NCBI GenBank assembly: GCA_002435755.1 | Contig: DIYH01000035.1 | Coordinates: forward strand, 1 to 64,000 | Reading direction: 5' to 3' | Length of the DNA: 64,000 bases | Source of the DNA: Flammeovirgaceae bacterium UBA6059 | Lineage (GTDB): Bacteria > Bacteroidota > Bacteroidia > Cytophagales > Cyclobacteriaceae | Position numbers and translations under genes: made by a program | The notes under the pieces: generated by a model | The model's database searches: none | Seen by the model: only the letters and a program-made list of their open reading frames with translations | Told to the model about the DNA's origin: nothing | In this document: positions 55,505 through 64,000 of the stretch, piece after piece | How the letters are laid out: the number at the start of each line of letters is the position of its first letter | How positions within the stretch are numbered: position 1 is the first letter of the stretch

Positions 55505-56604
55505 TTAAGCACGGCTTTCAGAGCTTCGATCCTTTCGGTATTAATAGATCCATCCTCGTTGAGGGTAGGACATAACCACCCGCCTTCATCGTGTTCATTC
55601 CATGCGTAAATCAATATTGTATTTGCCTCCGCCCAGGCTGGATTTTCCTTCACCCAATCAATGGCATCCTGAAAATGGTCGGACAGCTCATCGGGAGTTG
55701 GCATTTGCGCATACCGATCCGGGGCTTCCTGCGGTGGTTGTTCCCATGAAACAGGGTTGTAATATCTCGGGCGTTTATCCCAACTGGTAGTTACGTGCGG
55801 TACAAATTTTTTATTCCTTGTTTTTGCTACCCAGTTCCATTGTTTGACTTCCTCTTCCGTAATGTCTGAATAGGGGGCCCCATCTTTTATCCAGCCCACC
55901 ACATATCTACTTACAGCATCTAAATTCAACTCAACATCCCGGTCTATTTCATTACTTTGGAGTAATAAGACAATGTAAGGATCACCTAAGCCCTTCTCAG
56001 CTGCCTTTGTTCTAAGCTCCTCAATCTCTTCGGGGGTAAGCGCCCAGGCGCCAAAAAAATAGAGTAAGGGCCGGTCTTCCAATACTTTCACATATGAGTC
56101 ATCTGCAAATTCTTCTACCACTTCATCAATAGAGATCTGATTATTAAATCTTGAACTTTCAATGATGAGGCAATAATCGATAAGGCTCTTTTTCGAGCTT
56201 TCATAATAAAGCTTTCGGGCTTCATCTAAACCGGATGGTGAAGGATACCACAAAAAAGCCCAGTAATCCAGACCAGCCTCTACCGCATATTCTATTTCCT
56301 TATCCACAATGGCCTGCGTTGTACCATCGATCTTAACTTCATTTTCCCCGACAATGTCTCCAAAAAAAGGAACACGAAAATGATACTCCTTAGGACTTAG
56401 ACTTCTCTCCACCTGCACACCCACGCTATTTTCCGTACCCGTCCATGCATCCCACCGTATCGCCCCGATTTTTGGTTCAATTAATATCGGCTCATCCGGT
56501 GTTTCATCGGTTTGACCTGCTACATCATCATCTTCTGAGCAGGAAGATATAATCACGCATAACGGTATGATTAAATAAGAAAGGTCTAGTTTTAGGCTTC
56601 TCAT
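55501..56604 (-). CDS. GH99-like lipoprotein of the R-W-D-A-W family
   Basis: This 367-residue protein has an SPII signal (LIIPLCVIISSC). The single domain covers the rest: IGAIRWDAWTGTENSVG, RSLSPKEYHFRVPFFG, GLDYWAFLWYP, RPLLYFFGAWALTPEEI, PHVTTSWDKRPRYYNPVSWE and LIYAWNEHDEGGWLCPT. This is the minimal form of the domain that also forms the N-terminus of the 1511- and 1192-residue proteins and the C-terminus of the fusion next door. It should be a glycan hydrolase tethered to the outer membrane. The E-x-x-E in WNEHDEGG is the likely catalytic pair by analogy with GH99. No experimental function is known to me. Confidence 0.75.
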   Translation of the reverse strand: MRSLKLDLSYLIIPLCVIISSCSEDDDVAGQTDETPDEPILIEPKIGAIRWDAWTGTENSVGVQVERSLSPKEYHFRVPFFGDIVGENEVKIDGTTQAIVDKEIEYAVEAGLDYWAFLWYPSPSGLDEARKLYYESSKKSLIDYCLIIESSRFNNQISIDEVVEEFADDSYVKVLEDRPLLYFFGAWALTPEEIEELRTKAAEKGLGDPYIVLLLQSNEIDRDVELNLDAVSRYVVGWIKDGAPYSDITEEEVKQWNWVAKTRNKKFVPHVTTSWDKRPRYYNPVSWEQPPQEAPDRYAQMPTPDELSDHFQDAIDWVKENPAWAEANTILIYAWNEHDEGGWLCPTLNEDGSINTERIEALKAVLK

Positions 56605-56619
56605 TTTACATCAAATTCT

Positions 56620-59085
56620 CTATTTCAAAACTCTTTTCAGCGCCTGCATTCGTGAGGCATTTACCCCTCCACTTTCATCCAGCGTTGGGCATAGCCAGCC
56701 ACCCTCATCGTGTTCATTCCAGGCATAGACCAGCATGATCTTGGGGTGCTGTTCCAGGCTGTTGTCATGAAGCCAATCAGATGCTTGTTTGAAATGATGA
56801 ATAAGCTCCCCGTTCGTAGGAAGATCAAAATACAATTCCATTCCGTCACCGGGTTGTTGCCACTCTTTCTCCCAAGACATAGGTCTTTCGATTCTTGGTC
56901 TTCTATCCCATCCTGTCATCACGGTAGGCACTACCTGCCTACCTTTCTCTCGATACCTTTCCCAAAACTCTTCGGTCTGCCTGGTCAAATTAGCATAACT
57001 CTTACCTGTAGCACCTTGATCACCGTGGGTGGCATAGGCAGAAAGTGCATCTGCCTGTAGGAGATTGGCCATCGCTAGCCCTTCCTTTTGCTTATAATTC
57101 ATCACAACGATGTAAGGAGCTCCCAAGCCTGTTTCTCTGCACTTGCTTTCTAACAGTTGAAGCATCTCTTCAACTTTGGTTTGGCCTCCCATAGCTGTAA
57201 CCCACAACTCATCTGGCCTGAAAAAGAATAACAACGGTCTGTTACCATCGACTAGTTGATAAGACTCCTCTCCGAAATAGGTTATCAGCCGATCAATGCC
57301 TCCCTCAATACCAGCCGCACCTTCTTTAGCACTAAAATTCCGTTGAGGATTGATCATTGCACAAAACTTCACCTTTCCTTTCTTCTCACTACTCAAATAA
57401 TACTTCAAACCATCATTAAGCGGAGTATCCTCATCATAGAGCAAAAAAGCCCAATAGTCCAGTCCCATTTCGGCAGCATAATCGATCTCCTGATCTAATA
57501 CTTCCTGATCATAACCTAGGATGCGAATAGAGGTATCAGAAGCAATTTTTGAAAAGAACGGAGCGCGCCAATGGTATTGCTGCTGGGATAAGGCGTATTC
57601 CACTTCTTGAGCAGCACCACCCTTATCCGGGTCGAACCAAGCGTCCCAGCGGATGGCACCTACCTTGATAGAATCAAAAGAGTTATTGATTTTAGCGAAA
57701 TAGTCAGCGTTGACCTTTGGCATTTGAGCTTTGTTCTCTTTCAACCAAGTAAGTAAGTAGGATCTAAGAGAATCTGCAACGTCCTCTTGTGTATCAACAA
57801 GATTGGTCTGCTGCTTCGGATCATCTACTACATTGTATAACTCGTGCTCTACATAGATGCCCCTGGCGAGATCAGGTGTCAGGTCAGCCTCCCAGTGATA
57901 TACATAAGTAAAATCACCTGCTCTAACTACACTCCAGGGTCGCAACCATGAGTCTCCGTCTTTACCCCTGTAATGTGGAAAATGAAAAATGATCGGCATC
58001 CTCTGTTGGTCATTACCCAACAACAATGGAGTGAAATCCTCACTATCAGGTGCTGTTTTTTTATCTAATGTTGTTTCTACTATTGATGACAAAGTCCTGA
58101 AGTAGTCGCTGGACACTACTACTCCATCTGTGCTTGAGCCTGCTTTGACCTTTTCCGGCCACCTTACTATCAGCGGAACACGAATTCCACCTTCGTATTG
58201 ATCGGCCTTACCTCCTCTGTGCGGTAGATTTCGTTCGTACAAACCGCCATTGTCACTTGTAAATAAAACAATTGTGTTTTCTGCAATTTTTAATTCGTCA
58301 AGTGTTTTAAGCAATCGTCCTACCCCGTCATCCAGGTCTTTCATCATTCCTGCATAAACCGGTGTTTGGAAGTCCGGCCTGTTTTCCCACTCAGGCAGCC
58401 CCCCCTTTCTTTCGAAGTATTCTCTACTCTTGGTACTGGCTGACTGAGGAACATGTATGGAGTGGTGAGAAGCCACTACAAAAAAGGGCTTTTTGCTTTT
58501 TACAGATCTCTCAATGAAGCCCTGGGTAAGTTCAGTGATCTTGTCTATGTGAAATTCATCGTCATTGGCGTCCTTATTTTTCTGGGTTGTATTATGGTTA
58601 ACAAGGGATTCATCAAAACCGGACTCTTTAGGGTCTACTCCTTCGATATGCCATTTACCAAACATGGCTGTTTTGTAGCCTTGCTTTCGAATCACTTCAG
58701 CCAGGAAGGTCTGATCCTTAGACAATACTTTATCCTTCTCACATAACAAGGGTTCATTGAAATACTCATTATCGATACCCCAATTATAGACTTCCGTCGA
58801 ATGTGTACGCGCTGGGAATTTACCAGTGATTATTGAGGTTCTGGTAGGAGAACATACCGCTCCTGCAGAGTAATGGTGGTTAAATTTCATCCCCTCAGTG
58901 CTCAGGCGGTCTATATGGGGTGTTTCGTAAAAATCATTTCCGTAGCATCCCAGGTCATTAATACCTAGGTCATCAGTAAGAATAAGCAGAATATTCGGTC
59001 GATCCGTTTGCGCTAGCGCTAAAAAACTGCCGCTCAGTAGCATGAAGACCAGAATGAACTTATTGCGCGATTGGCGTATCGACAT
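56620..59085 (-). CDS. Sulfatase fused to a GH99-like hydrolase
   Basis: This 821-residue protein joins two enzymes. After a signal peptide (FILVFMLLSGSFLALAQ), residues about 27-470 form a complete S1 sulfatase: LILTDDLGINDLG, FGly motif C78-S-P-T-R (AGAVCSPTRTSIITG), MFGKWHIEG, LFTSDNGGLYE and GGIRVPLIVRWPE. From about 475 follows a complete R-W-D-A-W domain: VGAIRWDAWFDPDKGG, GLDYWAFLLYDED, RPLLFFFRPDELW, VMTGWDRRPRIERPMSWE and VYAWNEHDEGGWLCPT. The join is open with no frameshift, so it looks real. It suggests that desulfation and chain cutting occur in step on one substrate. It lies 15 nt before the free GH99-like gene and 7 nt after the WbsX-like gene. Confidence 0.85.
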   Translation of the reverse strand: MSIRQSRNKFILVFMLLSGSFLALAQTDRPNILLILTDDLGINDLGCYGNDFYETPHIDRLSTEGMKFNHHYSAGAVCSPTRTSIITGKFPARTHSTEVYNWGIDNEYFNEPLLCEKDKVLSKDQTFLAEVIRKQGYKTAMFGKWHIEGVDPKESGFDESLVNHNTTQKNKDANDDEFHIDKITELTQGFIERSVKSKKPFFVVASHHSIHVPQSASTKSREYFERKGGLPEWENRPDFQTPVYAGMMKDLDDGVGRLLKTLDELKIAENTIVLFTSDNGGLYERNLPHRGGKADQYEGGIRVPLIVRWPEKVKAGSSTDGVVVSSDYFRTLSSIVETTLDKKTAPDSEDFTPLLLGNDQQRMPIIFHFPHYRGKDGDSWLRPWSVVRAGDFTYVYHWEADLTPDLARGIYVEHELYNVVDDPKQQTNLVDTQEDVADSLRSYLLTWLKENKAQMPKVNADYFAKINNSFDSIKVGAIRWDAWFDPDKGGAAQEVEYALSQQQYHWRAPFFSKIASDTSIRILGYDQEVLDQEIDYAAEMGLDYWAFLLYDEDTPLNDGLKYYLSSEKKGKVKFCAMINPQRNFSAKEGAAGIEGGIDRLITYFGEESYQLVDGNRPLLFFFRPDELWVTAMGGQTKVEEMLQLLESKCRETGLGAPYIVVMNYKQKEGLAMANLLQADALSAYATHGDQGATGKSYANLTRQTEEFWERYREKGRQVVPTVMTGWDRRPRIERPMSWEKEWQQPGDGMELYFDLPTNGELIHHFKQASDWLHDNSLEQHPKIMLVYAWNEHDEGGWLCPTLDESGGVNASRMQALKRVLK

Positions 59086-59092
59086 GTTTACC

Positions 59093-60358
59093 CTACCGAT
59101 CAGTGTCTACAAAAACTTCTTTCAACCCTTCTAAGTACTGCATGCCAGTGACCTTGTCAGGTTCGAGATAGCTTCCCTCGGTCCATTCGTTCCAGCAGTT
59201 GATGGTGAGAATTCGCTCATTTTGGGGCTGATTGGCGATAGCGTCTCTAAGCTCCACGGCCGCTCGCTTGAAGTTAGCCGGAGTGTTGTCAGAGATCGTA
59301 GGCATAAAAGGGTAGCTTATGTTCTCAAACTCCTCGTCTTGTTTGCACCGTGGGCTAGAATCCCAGCCCATGGTCAAATTAGCGTAGTACGGAATGTCAT
59401 AGGTGTCCCAAGTATCTGTCATGAAATCTTTGTACTTGTCTTTGACCACATTGTATGGTGTTTGTGGAAACTGCTCCAGCACAACATGATGGATCCAGAC
59501 ATAGGAAGTAGCCGAATTGAAGCCAAGTTCTCTCACCAACTGTGGCAAGTCTCTGGGCACTTCCTCACTCGGTAGTATGGGCTGTCCCCAAACCACAGCG
59601 TTGAGATTGAGTCCCTTGAACCCAGCTTTGACAGTCTTCTGTCTAAACTGATCCAGAGCTGCCCTTGTAGCTTCAACAGAACCGAAGCTTTCAACTAACT
59701 TCTGCAAGTCATAAAACGAAAAGTACGGCTCACCATCAACCAGCCAATAGCTATCGTGCTTGAAATACTTCTCAATGATATAGTCAGTCATTTCATCGAA
59801 TGCCTCTGGAGTAACTGATCCCGGATAGAGTATCTCAGGATCGATTTTCTTACTCATCGGATGGATGTCGAGCCAATCATGATTAGCCCACATCAGTCCA
59901 AATTCCATTCTGTCGTTGTTAGCCGCCTGCATGAAGCCTTCTTCTAGCCCTCGCTCAAGAAACAGTCCATCATCGTAGTAATACCAGTCAAATATGAAAG
60001 CATCTATACCGTGATCAGCGGCAGCTTTGATCTTTTGAGCCATCTGCACTGGGTCAGCTTCGTCAGTATAACCCCACTCTGGTACTTTTGGCTGATCATG
60101 TCCCTCAAAGCGGGGCTTGGCTTCATCTACGAGTTTCCATTCTGTCCAACCTTCACCATGCACTTTTGCATTCCGTCTATCTTCGTGATAATTAGGAAAA
60201 TAATATGCCGCTACAGTGATACCCGGATTATCTACCGGTGCTTCCACTACTGAAGTTGCACTGTTTGGGCTCTTCTTTTCACATGAAACCAGTAGGGTTA
60301 TCAGTAAAAATGCGAACAGTCTATCGAATAAATATTTATGGTATTTGTAGTTCCTCAT
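59093..60358 (-). CDS. WbsX/GH99-like lipoprotein
   Basis: The ATG at 60358 gives 421 residues with an SPII signal (LFAFLLITLLVSC); the upstream in-frame ATG at 60430 would run through the SusD-side hairpin and add 24 residues before the signal. Motifs are the same as in the 52201 gene: VAAYYFPNYHEDRR, GEGWTEWKLVDEAKPRFEGH, FIFDWYYYDDGLFLERG, LMWANHDWLD, LTMGWDSSPRCKQ and LTINCWNEWTEGSYLEPD, with the E-x-x-E pair. It should be a surface or periplasmic glycan hydrolase. It is the first gene after susD, 91 nt away with a strong hairpin between. Confidence 0.8.
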   Translation of the reverse strand: MRNYKYHKYLFDRLFAFLLITLLVSCEKKSPNSATSVVEAPVDNPGITVAAYYFPNYHEDRRNAKVHGEGWTEWKLVDEAKPRFEGHDQPKVPEWGYTDEADPVQMAQKIKAAADHGIDAFIFDWYYYDDGLFLERGLEEGFMQAANNDRMEFGLMWANHDWLDIHPMSKKIDPEILYPGSVTPEAFDEMTDYIIEKYFKHDSYWLVDGEPYFSFYDLQKLVESFGSVEATRAALDQFRQKTVKAGFKGLNLNAVVWGQPILPSEEVPRDLPQLVRELGFNSATSYVWIHHVVLEQFPQTPYNVVKDKYKDFMTDTWDTYDIPYYANLTMGWDSSPRCKQDEEFENISYPFMPTISDNTPANFKRAAVELRDAIANQPQNERILTINCWNEWTEGSYLEPDKVTGMQYLEGLKEVFVDTDR

Positions 60359-60388
60359 CCTATGTCCGAAATATTTAAGAATACAAAA

Positions 60389-60428
60389 GAGCGCTAGTTT
60401 CAAACATCTCAGATTAACACTAGCGCTC
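60389..60428 (-). terminator. Hairpin after susD (terminator or attenuator)
   Basis: GAGCGCTAGT and ACTAGCGCTC form a perfect 10-bp stem with a 20-nt loop, followed on the minus strand by CTTTTG. It lies 22 nt past the susD stop. Such a structure between susD and downstream enzymes could keep susCD mRNA high and lower the read-through. Confidence 0.6.
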
Positions 60429-60449
60429 ATTATCGTCTACATTATAAAA

Positions 60450-61976
60450 TTACCACCCGGTGTTCTGCGTAAGGTTAGGATTAAGGACGCGTTCCTGATT
60501 CGGAATAGGCAGATACTCCATTCCCGTGAAATATGTAATGGGTTGAAGAACTGCTTCTGTAATCTCCTGTTGGATCAAACCATGACGTTTCAAATCAAAC
60601 CAACGCTCACCGAACTCGAAAGCCAGCTCAATTTGTCTTTCATCAATGATGGCCTGCCTAAACTCTTCCTTTGAGCCCAAAGTACCAGTAAGGTCAATAG
60701 GTACCCCGGTAATGTTAACACCATCTGCATCTCTTGCCCTTTTTCTGACCTGCTCCAAAGCAGCATAAGCATCTGCGCTCAATGGGTTAATCTCATTTTC
60801 CGCTTCGGCATAAATCAATAATATGTCAGCATATCTGAGCAAAATATGATTATTATCGTGCGCATCGAAACCTGTAGCCAAATCGTCTTGCCACTTAATA
60901 ATCGGCATGCCTGGTGCTCGATTCTCTACACTAATCATAGTTCCGTCGAACCTCTCGTATTCGCATACAGCGCTTGTGATTTTACGATAATCGTCCGAAT
61001 CAGTCTCTCTGCACCACTTTTGAGAAACATTTATCACTCCCCATCCCTGATTAAATCCATGTTTTATTCCGAGGGTTGGATGGTACAGAGGACCTTGAAA
61101 AAATACGCCCCCTCCTGATAACTGAGCAAGTCTACTACCTTGGCCATCAATACCACGGTCATGTTGCAATTCAAATATCACCTCACTATTGCCTTCATTA
61201 TCCACTGAAAAAACCTGATCATAATCCTCTTGCAAGAAATAACTCATTCCCATTACTTCTAGTGCCTTATCCCTGGCCAAGGTATAATAGGCATTTTCAC
61301 CTGCATTGGGGCCTTCCACACCAGCCATTGTCAGGTATACTTTAGCAAGAAGACCTTTGGCTGCTCCGGATGTTGCTCTACTCGTACTCGTCTGAGTGAT
61401 GTTGTTCTCCGCAAACTGTAGGTCCTCAATTATAGATTGATAGATTGCCTCTTTTGATTCTCTGGGACCGAATGCGTCAGATAAGTCTACACTCTCTGTG
61501 AGTTCCAAAGGCACAGGTCCAAACATGCGAACTAGGTTGAAGTACATCAATGCCCTTACAAACCGAGCCTCTCCAATGAGACTATTCTTAAACTCCTCAT
61601 CCATTGATATCCCTGGAATGTTGTCTATTGCTGCATTACAAAAATTAACCGCACGATACATTTGCTGCCACATTCCTTGTATAGGAGCATAAGTTGCGTC
61701 AAATGCATACAACGCAGGAGTCGACCATGGTCCACCACCTTGTTGCTCATCACTAAACCCGTTAATGTAGATAGGAATTTGTTGTCCATAAATAGAACCT
61801 CCACCACCGGCTGCAATACTGGAGTAGGTGGCCAAAGTCGCAGCTATGGCATCATCAACGGATGAATAAAAGTTACCAGGGGAAAGGACACTGTAAGGCG
61901 TTTCATCCAAGCTTGTATCACACGCGGATAGAGATAGAAAAACAATAGCAGTGAGAGAAAATATAAACTTTTTCAT
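60450..61976 (-). CDS. susD: SusD-family glycan-binding lipoprotein
   Basis: This 508-residue protein has an SPII signal (FLSLSACDTSLDETPYS) and the family order: an N-terminal helical SusD-like part (YSSVDDAIAATLATYSSIAAGG), the RFVRALMYFNLVRMFGPVPL helix, a loop with ISQKWCRETDSDD-like content near 325, LLRYADILLIYAEAENEIN and the closing IIDERQIELAFEFGERWFDLKRHG and PIPNQERVLNPNLTQNTGW. SusD proteins bind the oligosaccharide on the cell surface and act as a lid on the SusC pore. It starts 20 nt after the susC stop. Confidence 0.95.
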   Translation of the reverse strand: MKKFIFSLTAIVFLSLSACDTSLDETPYSVLSPGNFYSSVDDAIAATLATYSSIAAGGGGSIYGQQIPIYINGFSDEQQGGGPWSTPALYAFDATYAPIQGMWQQMYRAVNFCNAAIDNIPGISMDEEFKNSLIGEARFVRALMYFNLVRMFGPVPLELTESVDLSDAFGPRESKEAIYQSIIEDLQFAENNITQTSTSRATSGAAKGLLAKVYLTMAGVEGPNAGENAYYTLARDKALEVMGMSYFLQEDYDQVFSVDNEGNSEVIFELQHDRGIDGQGSRLAQLSGGGVFFQGPLYHPTLGIKHGFNQGWGVINVSQKWCRETDSDDYRKITSAVCEYERFDGTMISVENRAPGMPIIKWQDDLATGFDAHDNNHILLRYADILLIYAEAENEINPLSADAYAALEQVRKRARDADGVNITGVPIDLTGTLGSKEEFRQAIIDERQIELAFEFGERWFDLKRHGLIQQEITEAVLQPITYFTGMEYLPIPNQERVLNPNLTQNTGW

Positions 61977-61996
61977 AATTTCTTAATTTGAAAGTT

Positions 61997-64000
61997 TCAG
62001 AATCCAATGTTTAATCCGACGATATACGATCTTATTTGAGGATAGCCTCCAAAGTCTACCATTGGACGTCTTGGAGATTGACCATAAGCACTGACTTCAG
62101 GGTCAAACCCGCTGTAGTCTGTAAAGGTCAGAAGGTTTCTGGCCGTAACATAGAGTTGTAGTTCGCTTAGCCATGGTGTACTCTCAATCATTCTTCCAAA
62201 GTCGTAAGACAACTTAACATTGGCCAGTCTGGCAAACGAAGCATCCTCGACGTAACGATCTGAAGGAACCGGATCCACAACAGAAGCTATTGTCGGATAT
62301 TTAGCGTTAGGATTATCAGGAGTCCACGAATTCTCTAAAAACCCTTCTACTTTGTTCAAAAATGGCCGATACGCAAGTGAGGTCAGTTGATTATTGACAT
62401 TGTAAACGTCGACACCCTGAACACCTGAAAACAATACATCTAAGCCAAAACTTTTGTAAAAAGCATTTAAACCAATACCCCAGTTAAAATCAGGCTGTGG
62501 ATTACCGAATATTTTTTTGTCTTCGTCAGTGAATACGCCATCACCATTTTGATCTACGTACTTGATATCTCCTGCCCGCTGTGCCGCAAATATTGGATAA
62601 CCGCTATCTATATCTTCTTGTGATAGATAACCGTCTGTTTCATACACCCAGAAAGAGTTTAATGGTTCTCCAACCCTAATCAAGTGGACAGGGAAAGGCA
62701 CTCCATTTGTTGAGAGGTTAGGACCTATCAGCTCTGTTTCCCGACCTAAATCCAGTACTTCATTGCGATTAGTTGAAATATTGAAATTCATACTGACACC
62801 AAAATCCCCTCTATCAATCACATCAGACTGCAGCGTAAATTCAAATCCACTATTCTCAATTTCCCCAAGGTTGGACAGTGCTTGATTAAATCCTGTGTTG
62901 GAAGGCAAGTTGATATTCCATAGAAGGTCTCGGGTATTCTTCTTGTAATAGTCAACTGTAAATCTCAATCGATTATCGAGGACTCCAAGGTCGAACCCAA
63001 AGTTCAACTGGGCTGTTGTTTCCCATGATAAATTCGGATTTGCTAGTGAAGCAGGAGCTACACCAGTAGCCAACTGTCCATCCTGATTATAATTAAAAAA
63101 ACCTAAAGTGGCTAAAGACTGATAAGGGGAAATGGCCTGATTGCCAGTCTCGCCATAACTTGCACGCACCTTCAGGTCTGTAATCTGACGTATATCTTGT
63201 ATGAACGCCTCCTCAGAGGCTCTCCATGCTACAGCAAATGAGGGAAAGAATCCCCACTTATTATTCTCGGCAAAACGAGAAGAGCCATCTGCCCTGGAGG
63301 TGAATGTCAAGAGATATTTATTATTGAAAGTGTAATTGGCTCTCATATAATAGGAAGTAAGCGTAAACTCATTTCTATCACTGAATGGCACACCTATTAC
63401 AGCTCCTGCTTGCACAGCATCAAACCCAAGAACCGGAACTGCGAAATCTCGTGAGCTGGCCCTTTGGGCTTCTCTAAGACCTTGTTCCCAGGAATAACCT
63501 GCTGTTACATTCACATTGTGCTTACCAATTGTTTTGGTGTAATTGACAAAGTTATCCCAGTTGGGTTTGCGATTGACATTTGAACTCTTCACTGCAGAGC
63601 CATTGGTATTATTGCCAAGCCAACTTCCAGCACCATAGAATGCACTTCGATTACTTGAGTACAATAAATATCCTAGTCGCGTGGTAAACTTCAGGCCATC
63701 TATTATCTGATAGTCGAGGCTGAAAGTTGAGTTAAACTGGCTGATCTGTTGCAAAATGTCTGTGCCCTCAATTTGAGCTATTGGAGATACAAACTGCAAT
63801 GAAGGATCAGCTGTAGGATCATCTGATTGAAAAAAACTTCCATCGGGATTACGCACTCTATCGGTGGGCGCTGTTATCAAAGCACGAAAAATTGCTCCTG
63901 TGTTAGTGGCTTGTTCAGACGTAGCTGTTGGTTGGTTGGTACTTTGAATCTGACTGTAAAACACATTGGCACGTGCGGTAACCTTTGGAGTAAAGGTGTG
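61997..64000 (-). CDS. susC: SusC-family TonB-dependent transporter, partial
   Basis: The reading frame is open through the right edge of the window, so the N-terminal signal, CNA-like domain and plug lie outside. The 668 codons present form most of the beta-barrel, with alternating aromatic and polar strands such as YYMRANYTFNNKYLLTFTSRADGSSRFAENNKWGFFPS, VRASYGETGNQAISPYQ and LRFTVDYYKKNTRDLLW, and the last strand YIVGLNIGF with the terminal Phe. It should import oligosaccharides across the outer membrane with SusD, powered by TonB. It is the first gene seen of the operon; the promoter and any regulator are beyond the window. Confidence 0.93.
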   Translation of the reverse strand, partial: HTFTPKVTARANVFYSQIQSTNQPTATSEQATNTGAIFRALITAPTDRVRNPDGSFFQSDDPTADPSLQFVSPIAQIEGTDILQQISQFNSTFSLDYQIIDGLKFTTRLGYLLYSSNRSAFYGAGSWLGNNTNGSAVKSSNVNRKPNWDNFVNYTKTIGKHNVNVTAGYSWEQGLREAQRASSRDFAVPVLGFDAVQAGAVIGVPFSDRNEFTLTSYYMRANYTFNNKYLLTFTSRADGSSRFAENNKWGFFPSFAVAWRASEEAFIQDIRQITDLKVRASYGETGNQAISPYQSLATLGFFNYNQDGQLATGVAPASLANPNLSWETTAQLNFGFDLGVLDNRLRFTVDYYKKNTRDLLWNINLPSNTGFNQALSNLGEIENSGFEFTLQSDVIDRGDFGVSMNFNISTNRNEVLDLGRETELIGPNLSTNGVPFPVHLIRVGEPLNSFWVYETDGYLSQEDIDSGYPIFAAQRAGDIKYVDQNGDGVFTDEDKKIFGNPQPDFNWGIGLNAFYKSFGLDVLFSGVQGVDVYNVNNQLTSLAYRPFLNKVEGFLENSWTPDNPNAKYPTIASVVDPVPSDRYVEDASFARLANVKLSYDFGRMIESTPWLSELQLYVTARNLLTFTDYSGFDPEVSAYGQSPRRPMVDFGGYPQIRSYIVGLNIGF

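Overview
The window looks like a chromosomal segment of a marine, polysaccharide-degrading member of the Bacteroidota, probably Cytophagales-like. The support is a SusC/SusD pair, type IX secretion (T9SS) C-terminal tails, many S1 sulfatases, SPII lipoprotein signals, a DUF4469/HU-like protein and a planctomycete-like DUF1553/DUF1501/cytochrome-c set. Genus is not claimed. No rRNA, tRNA or CRISPR array was seen.

Region A (1-15.6 kb, all minus strand): a file of secreted or surface proteins. It holds a protein of unknown function, a 1210-residue tail-fibre-like repeat protein, a 2617-residue protein joining a GH53 galactanase-like domain to a glycerophosphodiester phosphodiesterase domain, a LamG/T9SS protein, an OmpH/Skp-like chaperone and a DUF4469 HU-like protein. 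Two of the gaps carry a family of strong hairpins.

Region B (15.6-22.1 kb): a gene graveyard around one intact cluster. Intact are an OmpR-type response regulator, its histidine kinase, a DoxX-like membrane protein and a tiny ORF. Broken are an IS1380-type transposase joined to a GH2 C-terminus, an RND-efflux adaptor, an rlmD (23S rRNA methyltransferase) and a T9SS tail.

Region C (22.1-64 kb): a large polysaccharide utilisation locus. On the minus strand a long operon runs from susC (cut by the window end) through susD, a WbsX/GH99-like enzyme, a sulfatase fused to a GH99-like domain, a free GH99-like lipoprotein, an SGNH hydrolase, three more sulfatases, a second WbsX/GH99-like enzyme, a DUF1553 and a DUF1501 protein, a membrane cytochrome c, a beta-propeller protein and L-rhamnose mutarotase. 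Left of it lie a plus-strand trio (two sulfatases and a GH106-like enzyme), minus-strand genes for a 1511-residue multi-domain GH99-like T9SS protein, a GH106 alpha-L-rhamnosidase and a frameshifted sulfatase, and a plus-strand 1192-residue GH99-like T9SS protein.

Taken together, seven sulfatase genes (one broken), two GH106-type enzymes and rhamnose mutarotase point to a sulfated, rhamnose-containing polysaccharide, most likely algal. No polysaccharide lyase was recognised, so the backbone-cutting enzyme is open. The best candidates are four proteins that begin with a R-W-D-A-W motif and share an E-x-x-E signature with the WbsX/GH99 superfamily. No PUL regulator (HTCS, ECF sigma, AraC) is in the window.
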